64,000 bases of DNA from Polytrichum commune (lineage: Eukaryota; Streptophyta; Polytrichopsida; Polytrichales; Polytrichaceae): NCBI GenBank assembly GCA_950295325.1, contig OX485804.1:18292001-18356000 (forward strand), in the 5' to 3' direction. Under the pieces are notes generated by a model. The model ran no database searches and had not been told where the DNA came from. It saw only the letters and a list, made by a program, of their open reading frames with translations. A program made the translations under genes and the position numbers. How positions within the stretch are numbered: the first letter of the stretch is position 1; the number at the start of each line of letters is the position of its first letter. Below, in pieces: positions 48,291-60,129 of the stretch.

Positions 48291-48421
48291 GTGTAGCCTC
48301 CACTTAACCTGACAACTGACCAGCAGCATCATCATGGCACCGGAAGCCAAAAGAGGCTCTTAGAATTTCAAAAGAATTTGGCCATGCTCTGCCTCTACTA
48401 GGGCTTGGCCTGCTGCACCAG

Positions 48422-48430
48422 TTAGGGTTT
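48422..48430 (-). promoter_or_regulatory. Telo-box near the lunapark transcription start
   Basis: TTAGGGTTT on the plus strand is an inverted AAACCCTAA. Such boxes sit close to the transcription start of many plant housekeeping genes. No TATA box is obvious, which fits a TATA-less housekeeping promoter. Confidence 0.4.
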
Positions 48431-48452
48431 AGGTCTCGCGTCAGTCGCAGCG

Positions 48453-48482
48453 ATGGCGAAGCTGCTGCGGACTCAGCTCTAA
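48453..48482 (+). CDS. Possible upstream ORF in the lunapark leader
   Basis: ATG to TAA, nine codons (MAKLLRTQL), 370 bp before the main start. If transcription starts near the telo-box it would be translated first and could dampen lunapark expression. Other tiny upstream ORFs are at 48575 and 48841. Whether it lies in the mature mRNA is unknown; a possible 5' UTR donor (GTAAGT) is at 48583. Confidence 0.25.
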   Translation: MAKLLRTQL

Positions 48483-48498
48483 CTTAGCATAGCATAGT

Positions 48499-48527
48499 AT
48501 TGCATTGCATTGCATTGCATTGCATTG
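48499..48527. repeat. (ATTGC)n microsatellite in the lunapark leader
   Basis: About five to six tandem ATTGC pentamers. Confidence 0.9.
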
Positions 48528-48703
48528 AATTGATAACAGCTTTCGCATTTCGCTGCACTCCACCTATCTCCTGCATGTCGCAGTAAGTAGATTCTTCTGT
48601 AGCAACCTTCCTCTCGATCTGCTTGGATTCAGGAGATTCTCAGGTTCTCGCTAGGGTGCTCAGCTGAGTGGAAGAAGAAAGTTCTGCTTGGAGAAGGGAG
48701 CGC

Positions 48704-48732
48704 GTTGTTGTTGTTGTTGTTGTTGTTGTTGT
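48704..48732. repeat. (GTT)n microsatellite in the lunapark leader
   Basis: Nine to ten GTT trinucleotides, located in the presumed 5' UTR 120 bp before the start codon. Confidence 0.95.
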
Positions 48733-48854
48733 GCGGGTAGAGGGTTTGGGGCGATTTGCATTTGTGAGTGAATGATGGATCTGTGAGGTGAGGGAGGGGA
48801 GGGGAGGGTTGAGCGAGGGTTTGGGAGCTGCGGAATTTGGATGAGATTGGCGAG

Positions 48855-51800
48855 ATGAAGGAAGGGGGAGAGGAGGCGGCGTCTCAGCCGTCGATGGCTG
48901 TGCAGCCGGCAGATCGGAAGGCGCAGAGGGGAATGGTGGGGAGGATCTGGAGCGGGATGGGATCTCTGTTCTCACGGGGGAACAAGAACGACTTCGAGAA
49001 GAAGCTACAGCACTTGACCAAGGAGGAGGTGGCCGTGCACAGCCGATTGAAACGACGGAGCCAGTTTTGGCGAAAACTGGCGCGAGCAATCATCATATAC
49101 TCCGTCGTTGGCGAGGTTGGTGTACTCTTTAACCCTCATTATCACTTCCATGAAGAAAATCATCATCATTATCATCTCCAAAACCCTTGCAGATGTCCTC
49201 CGTTCTTTGTGAGGTTGATCGGACTTACCTTACCTCCCCTATTTTGTAAAATTGCACTGTATGGGGGGATAGGCAATGTCTTCTTTGATACAGAAACGGG
49301 TTATGTAAAATTTCATTGTAGGGGGGATAGACTCATGCCTCTTTTGATAAGTGATTGAGGTTAACAAACAGCGAGGTTGGTTTTAAAGTATCAAATTGGA
49401 GGCACAAGTAACAGGGTTTTGAGCTGATATGAATGTGTTCTTGTCAGGCTCTGGCATTGGGATTTGCAATTATTTCAACAAGGTCAACAGAATTGCCATG
49501 GCAGGTGCGCGCTCTGCGTGCTCTTCCTGTCTTTGCCTTGCCTGCGGTTGTCACTCTGCTGTATTCGACCTGCGCAAGCTACCACCGCATGAGTAAGAAT
49601 CTGTGTTGCACATCCTGGAATGTCTTAATGATACACGAGTCCTATATTGCAGCTCTTCTGTAAGGATGTGTATATATATGTTTTAGTGATGTGTAGTAAC
49701 ATCTATGCCATTGTTTTGAATGCTGATTTTTCTTCGGAACTCCTGACAGGGGAGCGCAAGGATCAGGAGAGACTGGAGCGTTTGAAAGCAGAGCGTCAGG
49801 AAAAAATCAATGAGCTGAAAGAGAAGACCAATTATTACATCACACAACAACTTATTCAGGTTGGATCACTTTCTCAGTGCCCGATGTAAGGGATTATCAC
49901 TGCCTGAACTCTTTTATGGATTCACCTTTGTTTCTTTTGCTTGCTTCAAATTAACAAATGGGAGCAACTGTGTTGGTGAGCCATTCTGGCCATATGAGTG
50001 CCACGCTGCCATGGTGGTCACCGTCTGCCTCCTCCAACATTGAGCAAGTAATCTTGCAAGCTATGCTCCTCTCCAAATCTCCAATTTGTTCATGTGTCAG
50101 TTAGGTGGAAAGTGCCAAGGATGAAATAGTTAGCAACCTGTGTTAGTCTCAATAATTGCTTCACAGGGGAACCTCACCCTTAAAGGTCTGATAGGCCCAT
50201 GTGGAGGAGGGGTTAAAGATTACCTTTGGATTTTTTAAACTAAAATTGTTAAAAGTGACCCTATCTCAAATTAGCCCATTTATTATATGCATTATTCCAA
50301 TTGAAACACATTGCATGTAAAATGAACTATAAGGAGATTTGAGCTTGTACAAATGACCTAGACTTATAAACATACTATGCATATCTAATCACTGTTGTCA
50401 CATGACTTTATTTTTCACTTTGTCTTTTCAATAGGCTGTGCCAAATAATTTTATTTAATTTGTGTGGGGGTTCATTCAAATTGTTATGTATACTGTATAA
50501 ACAGACCCCCAGTCCTTTAGGGGTTAATGGACTTGGGTTAAATGATTTTGGCTTTGATGGACAGCAATATGACCCTGATCCAGCAGCGAAAGCAGCTGCA
50601 GCAAGCATCCTTGCATCTAAGCTGGGGGCAGAGTCAGGTCTCAAATTAGCTCTAGCTGCAGGTCTCACCAACAAAGAGGAGCTAGCTGCCCAGGGGAAGA
50701 GTGTGGGGTCTGCTAGTGAACACACAGCCCCAGCGAAAGGTCGGGAGCAGGAAGCAGTAGACTCTGTGGGTCTGAGGAATCGCAAATCTCAGCGGCGCCG
50801 AGACAGTGTTGGCCAAGCACAGTCATCTGGGATGTCTAGATTGGACGGCATTGAACAGAATATTCCTGGTGGCCCAGGTGCCTTGGAGGTTTGGGATGAG
50901 CAGGGCATGGATGTGCGGCCTCCTCGCAACAAGGCCAGTGATGGGGGTTGGGTTGCACGTTTGGCAGCAATGCTTGTGGGAGAAGATCCCACCCAATGTT
51001 ATGCTCTCATTTGTTCGAAATGTCATGCACACAACGGTAAGAGTACTCATTTTAACCTCAACTTCTTCATTCAGATTTGGATTAACCACATAGTATTCTT
51101 AAGCATATGTAAGGACGTTCTCTTTCTATTCTAGCTTCAAGTATAATTCTAAGAATCAAGGTCCTTGATTACATGCATGAATGCCAAGCATAATCAAGTT
51201 TCAATGTCTCATTGGTTGGCACCTCCTTGCTACATATCCTGGGACAAAGCCTTCTCCATCTACCAAAAGTTAACTTAAAGACCTTGCCCGAAAAAATCTC
51301 TTTGAGATTATTCTCTCCAAGATGCTTATCTATGGAGTACACCACTTAAGAATCCTATGCAAGCCAGTTACAGAGCTTCATCAAGAGGCTGGGTCTACTG
51401 TGTGTGCAAGTGGGAGGTCTTTGTCATTTCCAGTAACTCTAAATATTTTAAGGCTTCATTAAGATCCTCTATACAACTCATCATGGATAAGGTTACCTTG
51501 TGCACAGTATGATATCAGAACCGTTGGAGTTTCTAACGGCCCTAAAAACGAATATCTCTTTGCTTAGTATGGTTGCAAAGTTCAGGGATAACTTGGGTTG
51601 GGTCCTAGGAACTAAAGACCCCTGGGTTCTTGGGACCATTTTAATGGAATACAGATTTCACCTACAGAACATTGATGTGCAATCCGAACAGATTGCTGGT
51701 CTTAAGTATGTATTACAGAACCCTTGGGTATATTTTGCTACTTGAAAGGAAATAGATAGAGCAATACATAGAGACTGTAAAAGTCTCAAGATCATGCTAA

Positions 51801-52199
51801 TTTAAAGTACTTCACTTCTAAGGAGATGGTCCTGACACTGATATGGTCTGGACTGGATACACAGGGTTGGCCAGGAAGGAGGATTATCAGTACATCACAT
51901 ATTATTGTCCCCATTGTCAAACTTTGAATGGCTCTCGCCATGTTAAAGATGGCCTCCAACTCAATGATGAGCCAGAGGGGGTGTCACCAAACCCTGCATT
52001 GTCTGCTACAGAAGGTATCCGTAGCCATGGGCCTCAACAATCAGCAGCCCACAGTCAAGCCTTGAGTGGTTTTGCCACTAACCCGTCACCAGGAAATCGT
52101 GAAGTATCCAGCAGTGGAGCCCCTGCTCTAATTTCACAGCTTATTTCTGGTGACCTGGGTGAAGCAGGGGAAGCAAACAGTTCAGGAGAAAGCAGCTAG
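48855..52199 (+). CDS. LNP: Lunapark-family ER junction protein, five coding exons
   Basis: Proposed exons: 48855-49115, 49448-49592, 49750-49859, 50565-51036, 51865-52199. All introns are GT-AG and the joins keep one frame, giving 440 residues. Lunapark proteins sit in the ER membrane, accumulate at three-way tubule junctions and counterbalance the atlastin/RHD3 fusion GTPases; plant forms are also linked to RHD3 turnover. Visible features: cytosolic N terminus with a basic helix (43-75), two hydrophobic segments (about 77-97 and 110-130), a charged coiled coil (136-168), a long low-complexity linker, then the conserved GWVARLAAMLVGEDPTQ block (300-316) and a C4 zinc ribbon with Cys322, Cys325, Cys344 and Cys347, followed by a disordered tail. 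The ATG at 48855 is the first in frame; Met14 is an alternative start. Length and order fit the family. The zinc ribbon is split by the last intron (828 bp), which contains repeat-like sequence. Confidence 0.95.
49116..49447 (+). other. LNP: Lunapark intron 1
   Basis: 332 bp, GTTGGT donor and TTGTCAG acceptor. It contains the near-repeated phrase TTTGATA with TAGGGGGGAT/TGGGGGGAT at about 49262 and 49319. Retaining it would add unrelated residues, so it is treated as an intron. Confidence 0.85.
51037..51864 (+). other. LNP: Lunapark intron 4 with possible retroelement debris
   Basis: 828 bp, GTAAGA donor and ATACACAG acceptor. Around 51508-51525, ATGATATCAGAACCG resembles the tRNA-Met primer-binding site of plant LTR retrotransposons (TGGTATCAGAGCC). 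No gag or pol can be read, so an old insertion is only suggested. Confidence 0.5.
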
Positions 52200-52883
52200 A
52201 AGCTTTGTAGTCTAGGCCCAATACTTGATCCTGGAGTTTGGGCTAGGTTTTGTGACATAATTTCTCCCATCGCGAAGTTGCTCAGGGAGTTGTGGCTAGC
52301 ACTGCTTTGAAGGTGGTCTTTTAGGTAGTTTTGCTCTGGTTTTAGGTGTCAATCTACGACACCTGAATGGGTGGCTTTGTTTTGAACTGTCTTCAATTCA
52401 TTGGTGGGGTGCTGATTGTTCTTCATAGAACCAAAAAGGGATACAGGAGAGAAATTCGGTAGGCAGCTGATGCTGAGAGGTTCCTTATTGGAACAAGAGG
52501 GGATTTTAGTCACCAGTGATAGCATGATACAATTTACTTTTAATTGGTCGCAGTCAAAATGCATATCAAATGCAAATGGTTCGGGATATCATAGCAAGTA
52601 CCCTAGTAGGTGTAGTTTGATTCACATGTTCTTTGATATCACTGCTGTGATGCACATATATGAATCTAGAGTTGCAATCTAATTAAGTCCGTCAAAGTTG
52701 ACTGTCAGCTGCTACTGCCATACCACTTACTATATTATGTCTTGAGAGAATATATCTTAGGCTTTTGAGCTCCAGGTGATTTTTGGAACCACATGTCACG
52801 TACTTGAGATCTTCTTCCTGCAAGTCTATTTGCTGGGGTTGTTTTGGTGCCTTTCGTTTATCTGTATTTCTCAATGCAATGGG
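52200..52883 (+). other. 3' UTR and downstream flank of lunapark
   Basis: The sequence after the stop is moderately T-rich, without a canonical AATAAA close by. The transcript end cannot be placed. Confidence 0.4.
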
Positions 52884-53105
52884 CAGTGTCCCAGGAGATT
52901 GTTGGGCATAGTTTGTCAAAATCCTAGTGTTTCCAAGTCCAACCAGTTACATGTTGTGATCTTTCAGTTTTTCTTTATTAATTTCCATAGATTCCTCTAA
53001 AATAGTCGGTAAGTTTCTTGCAGTCTTGAACTTCCACCAGCTATTTCTTAAACTCAACCGGTTCATCTGTAACTAGAGGTCGGTTCTCCCTGTTCATTGG
53101 CAATG
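52884..53105 (-). repeat. Dispersed repeat family I, copy 4
   Basis: Collinear with 14341-14575: CAGTGTCCCAGGAGA, TTTCCAAGTCCAACCAGTTA, ATGTTGTGATC, GATTCCTCTAAAATAGTCGG and AACCGGTTCATCTGTAACTA. It lies just downstream of lunapark. Confidence 0.7.
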
Positions 53106-53587
53106 GGAATCCGTTGTAATCCTGCAATAAATCTTGGTTCCTTTGTGCTAAAAATTTGGTATAAACAAACCTTGGAATGTATGCAACTGATATTTGCTGT
53201 TATAATGTTCTTTTGTTGTTGTTCCAAGATACCTACAGTAGTCTTATAGATTTTAAAGTGATTTCTCAGAGGACTCAAGTATTCCGGAGAATCTAATCCA
53301 CTTGGCTTCACCAATAAAACTGCATGGTCGCTTACTATATCAAGAGTTAGGTCATGAAGGGAGATGGGTTGCAATGGAATTTGATACTTTATCTAACAAA
53401 GATGTGAAGATTGAGGAGGCAGTGTGACTTAGGAAAGATACCACACCAGGTTTGTATCAAATGAGTGGATGGTGTCATATCCTCTGGGACTATAACCAGT
53501 TGCTATAACAGTTCTACCCACAAAGAAGATTTCTTTCATAATTTCCAGTTTCTGACCATGCCCAGATGGGTTGTGTCCCACAAACAT
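53106..53587. other. Interval without gene
   Basis: No feature recognised. Confidence 0.5.
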
Positions 53588-53817
53588 CTACACTGATATG
53601 TGCAATTAGGGTTGCCACACACTAATATTTTAATATTCCACACTATTTCAAATATTTACTGTCACAGTAACAGTTCACAATTATTTTTAATGTGTTTACT
53701 AAACGGATGAATAACAAAGCCAGAAGTTTTTGTGTTCTGGTTTTGACCCAGGTTAATTTGCATGGTTAAAGAGGTATCCTATTTGTGAAGGCAACCTAAT
53801 TGCACATATAGGTGTAG
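53588..53817. mobile_element. MITE family H, copy 2
   Basis: The termini CTACACTGATATGTGCAATT and the complement of AATTGCACATATAGGTGTAG are inverted and extend through GGGTTGCC/GGCAACC. 230 bp, the best-preserved copy of the family. Confidence 0.85.
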
Positions 53818-54663
53818 ATGTAGTTGGATGTCTTGTTGCTATTGCACTCTTCTCTTGCCACTTATATGGTCCATTTTCTTGTGCGTGTGTTTTGTTGTCA
53901 TCACTACATTAACCCCCAAATGCTCAAGCCTTCATATTCCATTTTCGGGCATTTCCAACGCTAGTGGTGAAAATTCTCTTATGTAGAAAAATAGACTTTG
54001 TTTTCTTGAAATCCGGTGGTATGGATGTGAACTAGACTACCATGTGTTCTCTATGTGAAAACGCGAAGTCAATTGAACCACATTTGCTAGGTTAGAAGAC
54101 ATATAAACATGGCCTTCATCCAGGGGGCATCTAGAGAAAACTCTAATTTTAATTTTGTTTCATGCCACAAATTGTTGAAAGCTGGCAACTTTGCCATGAT
54201 ATGTTATGTGGATGAAAAATGAGCTACTCCTAACAAATCGGGGTTTTTTTAACAAATTTAGGTGAAGTCCAATTCATACTCAAAGTTGGAAGGTCACATG
54301 AGGTCATTTTTGGGAGATTTCCCTTTGTCATGGAGCAAGCAATATGTGCAATATATTCCAAATCCATCTAGTTAAATTGTGCACAATCGTCATCTTTGTC
54401 CTAAGGGGAAAACCCCCACTCAAATTGGGCATCATGTGTGAAAGATATTGGCTCCTACATTTGTGCAACTCATGAGACTCCCTCCCAAAACAAGCAATGC
54501 CAAAGTAATCAGAAATCCTATATGCTTGGAGTATGAGGTCTTTATGTGTTATTTTGACCCACATGGTAGTGGACACCACCCTACACTAATAAATACCTTT
54601 TTCCCATGTAGATTGCCACTAGTGGGTTGCAAGAGCATTTAAGAGTTAAGAAGTCCTACTACG
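53818..54663. other. Interval without gene
   Basis: AT-rich, no supportable feature. Confidence 0.5.
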
Positions 54664-54812
54664 GTGGGCTACCATTTGGTTTACATGTCACTATAACACT
54701 ATATTGAGATCATTTCTTTTGAGTCGAGTCAACTACTTCATGTTCTTTCATGTGCACACTAGTTGTTTGCCTTTTTTGAGTTATGTAACCACAAATGGTA
54801 ACCCACACTATT
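54664..54812. mobile_element. MITE family B, shorter relative
   Basis: GTGGGCTACCATTTGGTTTA at 54664 and the complement of AACCACAAATGGTAACCCAC (ending about 54807) form inverted termini like those of 7161-7352, with a different internal part. The outermost CACTA/TTAA bases are present only on the right. Confidence 0.7.
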
Positions 54813-54975
54813 AACCTATTTATTGCATCATCATACGAGTCCTTGAGTACATGTCCTACACAATCACGATAATTTGCAAATTTGTCACTGATGAATTTAC
54901 AAACTTTTGTAGTTGCGCATTATTGTGAGCTCTGGGTCTTGCATGCTAGCAGTGTAACCTCTTTGTGAAAAATGT

Positions 54976-55622
54976 ACAGTGATATGTGCAGTTTGGTTAC
55001 CCCACACTGGTTTATTGACATTCCACATTATCTTGAATATTTACTACCACAATAACAAGAAAACGGTAGAACCGTGAGGCTCTGTTCTTTATTATGAAAG
55101 ACTACAATTGTAGTTGTCCATTTTGCTCATGCCAATTCATGGCTATTCACTATACCAAACCTCTCTTGGATTTTGTGCAGCTTCTTCTCAAATACGGGTC
55201 AAGGATTGAAGCTACTCATTTATCACCCGAATTTTTTTATAAAAATAATCAAGAACTACTGAAATAACTATAGTTAACTAGATTTCTTTCAATGCATTTT
55301 AGGGAGCACTTATATATAAACTACAGATAACATCCACATTAAATACAATGGACCAAAAATAACAAGAACAAGTAACGTCCAAGTGTGAACACAAAGTGGT
55401 TAGGAGATTTGCTCATGAAACGAAGAAGTTGATGCATAGTCTCTGTCCTACAGACAGAGCCAACAAAACACAATGATCATTTCATTACTGCGATTGCTAC
55501 TAACACAAACAAATAACCACATTTATAAAATTTTGCGATCTGGTTTTGACGCAAGATAATTTGCATGAACGAAAAGAGGCAACTTATTTGCGAAGGAAAC
55601 TTGATTGCACATATCAGTGTGG
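54976..55622. mobile_element. MITE family H, long copy with internal extra DNA
   Basis: The termini TACAGTGATATGTGCAGTTT and the complement of TTGATTGCACATATCAGTGT are inverted. Terminal regions match the 230-bp copies, but about 400 bp of extra sequence (about 55065-55480) is present. Either it is a longer, less deleted relative or it carries a nested insertion. Confidence 0.7.
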
Positions 55623-55768
55623 TTAAGAGCTTGTCCAAGCTCTGACCGGATGGATGCTTGAAAGTCACACCTGTGAAATGCTTTTCCAAATCCCTCAATC
55701 CTCAATGGAATGTAAAGTATCAATAGTTTATCCTCCCAAAAGCTGATTCTTAACTGGCTGACTTCCAA
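55523..55768 (-). other. 81-codon open frame of uncertain status
   Basis: Minus-strand frame with the plausible-looking segment PLRIEGFGKAFHRCDF. It ends inside the MITE terminus, so any gene would be broken. The family is not recognised. Confidence 0.15.
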
Positions 55769-56215
55769 TGTATGTTTTGAGCTTCATATTTTCTGGTAGG
55801 CCCTAGTCCCGGGTCCTTGACCAGCAAGCCAACCTACCTAATTTTATACTTAGAAGACGTCACCATGGGAACATTAAGTACCATTTGTCCTTACTGTTTA
55901 CGAGCATGTTGCATTCTTTTCAAATTAGTGCTCATTGAGTCATGAGCATCTTCAATGAGATGACTAGTACTTCTCTTTGAGAGTCAACAAGCTCTTGAAG
56001 ATGTTGTGAACCGAGGTCAAAACACATTTTTGAGAAAGAAGCACAAATAGTGAGCTATTTGATCACTTATAGCACGCATGTTTTAAAGTGTCGGTTTAGT
56101 GTCTTTATTTTGTGTGCGAAAGGACCCTGCTTCCTACTAGTGTATTAAAGCAAACGTCATGCGTAGTGGAATCTTTTTTGCAATATCTATCAGGGTGGCA
56201 CATTTGCAAATTTTC
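55769..56215. other. Interval without gene
   Basis: No feature recognised. Confidence 0.5.
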
Positions 56216-56510
56216 GGTTGCTTAGGATGTGTGCGCCTGGACTTGTAAACTAGTAATGTGTACGTTTTCAAGTACTTTGAAAATAACCTTGTTGACGAGA
56301 GTTTTCTACTTGTAAAAAGCACGTGCTTTGAGACTTGCATGTTGGTAGTGTGTATGCAACATTTCAAGTGTTTTGAAGATAGTTTCTATTGATTGTCATA
56401 TTTATAGAAAACATTAGTTGCATAGGGCGTGTCCTTTGGGACTTGTACATATGCAACATTTCCAAAATGCTTTGAACATCTTTTTGTTGACATCTAGACT
56501 AGACACTCCA
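56216..56510. repeat. Diverged tandem repeat, about three units near 105 bp
   Basis: Units built on GGACTTGTA, ATGTGTACGTTTTCAAGTAC, TTTGAAAATAA and TTGTTGA recur near 56236, 56330 and 56447. They resemble in style the TTGAG-rich arrays at 59.5-60.4 kb. Confidence 0.55.
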
Positions 56511-57849
56511 ACTTGAATGAGTGAGTGATAACTTCAACGTCTTCATATAGATCTTGAAAATGTCACTCTCCACAGTACAAACATATGAGACTTTGGCAAC
56601 ACATCATGCGTTGGTGTAAGACCATGTAGATCTCTCAAAGTGGCAGATTCACAACTTTTCAATGAGCACACGACAATTTCATCAATGCTAGATGTGTTCA
56701 TGCCCAAGCCTCACATGCTTGTAATACGATTTGCCTATTCAAATCGTATACCGCATATTTGTTTCCATCGAAACAAGAAAACATCATAAATCACTACAAA
56801 CATAGAAATCTTGGGTAAGTTGTCCCATGTCACTAGAAATAAATCCTAAATCACTAGAAAATCTACAAATCTATCCTATAAAATTTAAGTGACGAAAGAC
56901 GATCTGCACAGACACAAGAGTCAACATGAGTTGTCGATGACTTGACTGACATATGCTTGTAGTATGTGGCACTAAAATTGGTATGCTATGTTAATTAGAG
57001 TGGTCATGCAACACCAAGTGTTGACACTATAAGCACATGAATCCTAGGCATGTCTTGCATTGGTGAAAAACATCTTGGTTATCTAAAAATTCCAAAATTT
57101 TGCTGTTGTAGTAGATTTGCAAGAAAACTCACCAACACAAGATGAGTTGCCTATGTCTCTCATATGCCTGTAGTGGTCATATTACACCCTCCTTAGTTGC
57201 CACCCAACGGATTCAAGATGGTGAATGCGGGTCGATGATGAAAAATGTGGGATACAGTAGTTGAATCAAATGTTTAGTGTGGTGGGCATATACTTGGCCT
57301 CGTTGGATGTTAAAAATAAACCAACACTACAAGGATCACATGGTCAGGTTACTAGCAAATCAACTAGTTTAGAGGGTAGAAATGATGCATATCACTAGTC
57401 CATTTATGTGGCACTATGTAGTATATGTGATGGGATTGAAACATTGAGTCGCCCATCGTCAATGCAAAATTACATGGGAAAGTTTGCATACAATTCATAC
57501 AATCATATTAATTTCAATCATTAGGTCTACCCAACCAATATTAAAAAAAACCCACCAATTTGTAGGCATGTTGCTGCACGGGGTGGGTTCTACTGAGGCA
57601 TACATGGCTAAGTTAAGGGGGTTAGCTGAGGGTTTGAAACTTGGAACCACTCCCAAATGGCTAGCCTGGCCACCTAGTCCACTTAGTCCACTCATGACAC
57701 ATGCACACATTGAGGTTGGAACCAATTTATTAATCACTTTAGAGTAGCCACGTTTAAATTGAGGTATCAAGGGGGCTACAAATTAAGAGGCTGAACTAAA
57801 TGAGGTATGCCAAATTTTGCTATTAATCTGGGCCACAATATTGGTCATG
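56511..57849. other. Interval without gene
   Basis: No coding or RNA feature is supported. Confidence 0.5.
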
Positions 57850-58195
57850 AAAAAATCATCTTTGAGCTCAAATGAACTCGAACCCTCAACGTCATCTACA
57901 CCTCATTCGAGCTTGTTTAAAAGAGGTTGGACTATGTCTTCACATTTCATTAACTATTCCATACTCAATAGTATACACAATTGGGAGCACCTATGTATTT
58001 GGTTAAGAAATCCACAAACAAGCGCTTTCGATAATCATTACAAAATAAGGGTAAGTCTAATTTTCAATCCAATTTCTGCTCATATTTCATTGTAGATTTG
58101 CTAATGCAACACATGTTTTGGTGTGTAAAAGTTCATTGGTAGAAGTTGGAGAAGACGAAAAATGAACCGAATAACATCCACATACATTACTTGAA
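57850..58195 (+). repeat. Dispersed repeat family K, copy 2
   Basis: It aligns with 15540-15880 in the same orientation over about 340 bp, with small gaps. Confidence 0.6.
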
Positions 58196-59494
58196 TTGCT
58201 ACTGCATAGCTCACCAATAACAAACTTGATGGAAACATTGGTGGAAAGAAACCAGGACAACAACTGGCTTGAATATTAACTTTCAAAGAGATTTGCGCCA
58301 ATCTTTCAAAACTCTAGAAGTAGTTTATACTGCATCTCGTAATTTACAGCTAGAATCAACTGCTGAAGTGCAGTTGATCGAGAGCTTCGATCCAATTCAA
58401 AATGAGAATCGCAAACACGAGCTGCACCATGATTCCTCAAAACTGTTGCAAACTTTAGCACCATGAGTTTCACACTCACAGACAGACAGACAAATCCATT
58501 TGCTGTATGCATTGACACGCAATTCTCCGCTCCTCTCAAATCTACAACTACTCAATGCTCACAATAATTACAGATTCATGGTACTTTGTACACAGATTCC
58601 GCAGATTGTAAGCTTGTTGAGAGAGAGCCTTGGATGTTCTCCATGGTGGGAACAATCTTTGAGCCCTCTTTGAACTCACTTGAGCTCCTCAAATAAGCTC
58701 AAAATGGTTTCCCATCGCAAGAGCCAGTTTTGAGCACACTTCAGCTTGTAAGCTAAAAAGTGGTATCATTGTGTTCGGTGATTGGAGACTTTTTCATGAT
58801 TTTGAGACTATTCAAGAACATGGTTTTCAAATTAAGAACAAGAAAAACACAAAATATATTCAATGTGACTTAATAAAGCGATTTGCATGGGCGGCACTAA
58901 CCAACTTGGGAAATGTACATGTCATCACAATAAGAAATTAACCAGATATTAAACCATTTGCATTTATTTTGAAACTTTCCAAAATCTCTGATTAACGAAT
59001 ATAGAGGTTATTTGTTTACCACTGTGGGAAACATCTTTGAGCTCACTTGAGCTCATGAAATCAAGATTCACATTCAAATTGTAGAAGGTAGAGCATTAGA
59101 TTGCTTGTAGTCAATATAAAGGAAGAAACATGAGAAAGAATAAGGTTAGAATAAGGTTACCATGCTAGTCCGAAGAGAAATACGAGTTATCCCGTATTGT
59201 TTGTATGAACTAATGAAGAGAAGAAATTAAAAACAATAAAAGACAAAGCCAAGAGAGCATGAGACCATCTCACTCCAAGCATTGTTCATATGTCTTTGTA
59301 TAGGTGCCTATGCTTATGCAATCTTATATCCTATTGATTCCAATAGGTTATGGGCCCACCATACAAGTGAAGTGCCTAGATGTTTGATTGCATTTGAGTT
59401 TGCGGAGTGGATCTCAAGCAGTTGGCGCTTCGGAGCGTTGGAGGTGTCCAAGGGTGTATTTTGTTGTAGTAAATATTTCCTTTTTTTTGTTTTT
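58196..59494. other. Interval without gene
   Basis: It contains a loosely repeated phrase (TTTGAGCTCACTTGAGCTC near 59033, related to 58660-58690). No gene. Confidence 0.45.
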
Positions 59495-60110
59495 GCTTGA
59501 ATGTATGTTTGATACAAGAGCACGTGATTTGAGTTTCTTGAGTGTTGAAGATGTTTATTTGAGAGGTTTGGAGGTGGGTAGACTTCAAGCATTTGACTTG
59601 ACTATTTTAAGTGTTCAAAGGTTTCTTTGAGAGCTTTGAAGGTGTTTAGACTCCAATAATACATTACTTGAGAGACTTGAGTGTTGAGAGACTTATATAA
59701 AAGATTTGGAGGTGTTTAGATTTAAAAGCATTTGCCTTGAATGTTTTGAGCGTTCAAGAGTTTTTTTGAGAGCTTTGAAGGTGTTTAGACTCCAATAGCA
59801 CATGACTTGAGAGAGTTGAGTGTTGAGAAATTTATGTGAGAGGTTTAAAAATGTATAGACTTTAAAACAATTGTCTTGAATGTTTTAAGAGTTCAAAATT
59901 TTCTTTGAGAGCTTTGAAAGTGTCTAGATTCCAATAGCTCATAACTTGAGAGACTTGAGTGTTGAGAAATTTATGTGAGAGGTTTGGAGATGTTTAGACT
60001 TTAAAGCATTTGATTTTAATGTTTTAAGAGTTCGAGAGTTTTTTTTAAGAGCTTTAAAGGTGTTTAGACTCCAATAGTACATGACTTGAGAGGCTTGAAT
60101 TTTGAGAATA
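59495..60110 (+). repeat. 139-bp tandem repeat, about 4.4 units
   Basis: The phrase ACTCCAATAGCACATGACTT recurs at about 59511, 59650, 59789, 59928 and 60068, a steady 139-140 bp period. Each unit contains GAGTGTTGAGAAATTTATGT and GAGAGCTTTGAAGGTGTTTA. Units are 80-90% alike by eye. Confidence 0.9.
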
Positions 60111-60129
60111 TTCCTTTAGAATATAAGAT

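Noticed and set aside
48640-49089. 149-codon minus-strand open frame opposite lunapark exon 1
   Set aside because: Antisense shadow of the GC-rich first exon and GTT repeat; Ser/Pro/Thr-rich low complexity.
50408-50785. 125-codon minus-strand open frame opposite lunapark exon 4
   Set aside because: Shadow of a well-supported coding exon.
51480-51760. LTR retrotransposon in lunapark intron 4
   Set aside because: The primer-binding-site resemblance is imperfect and no LTR pair or coding sequence is readable; kept only as a remark on the intron.
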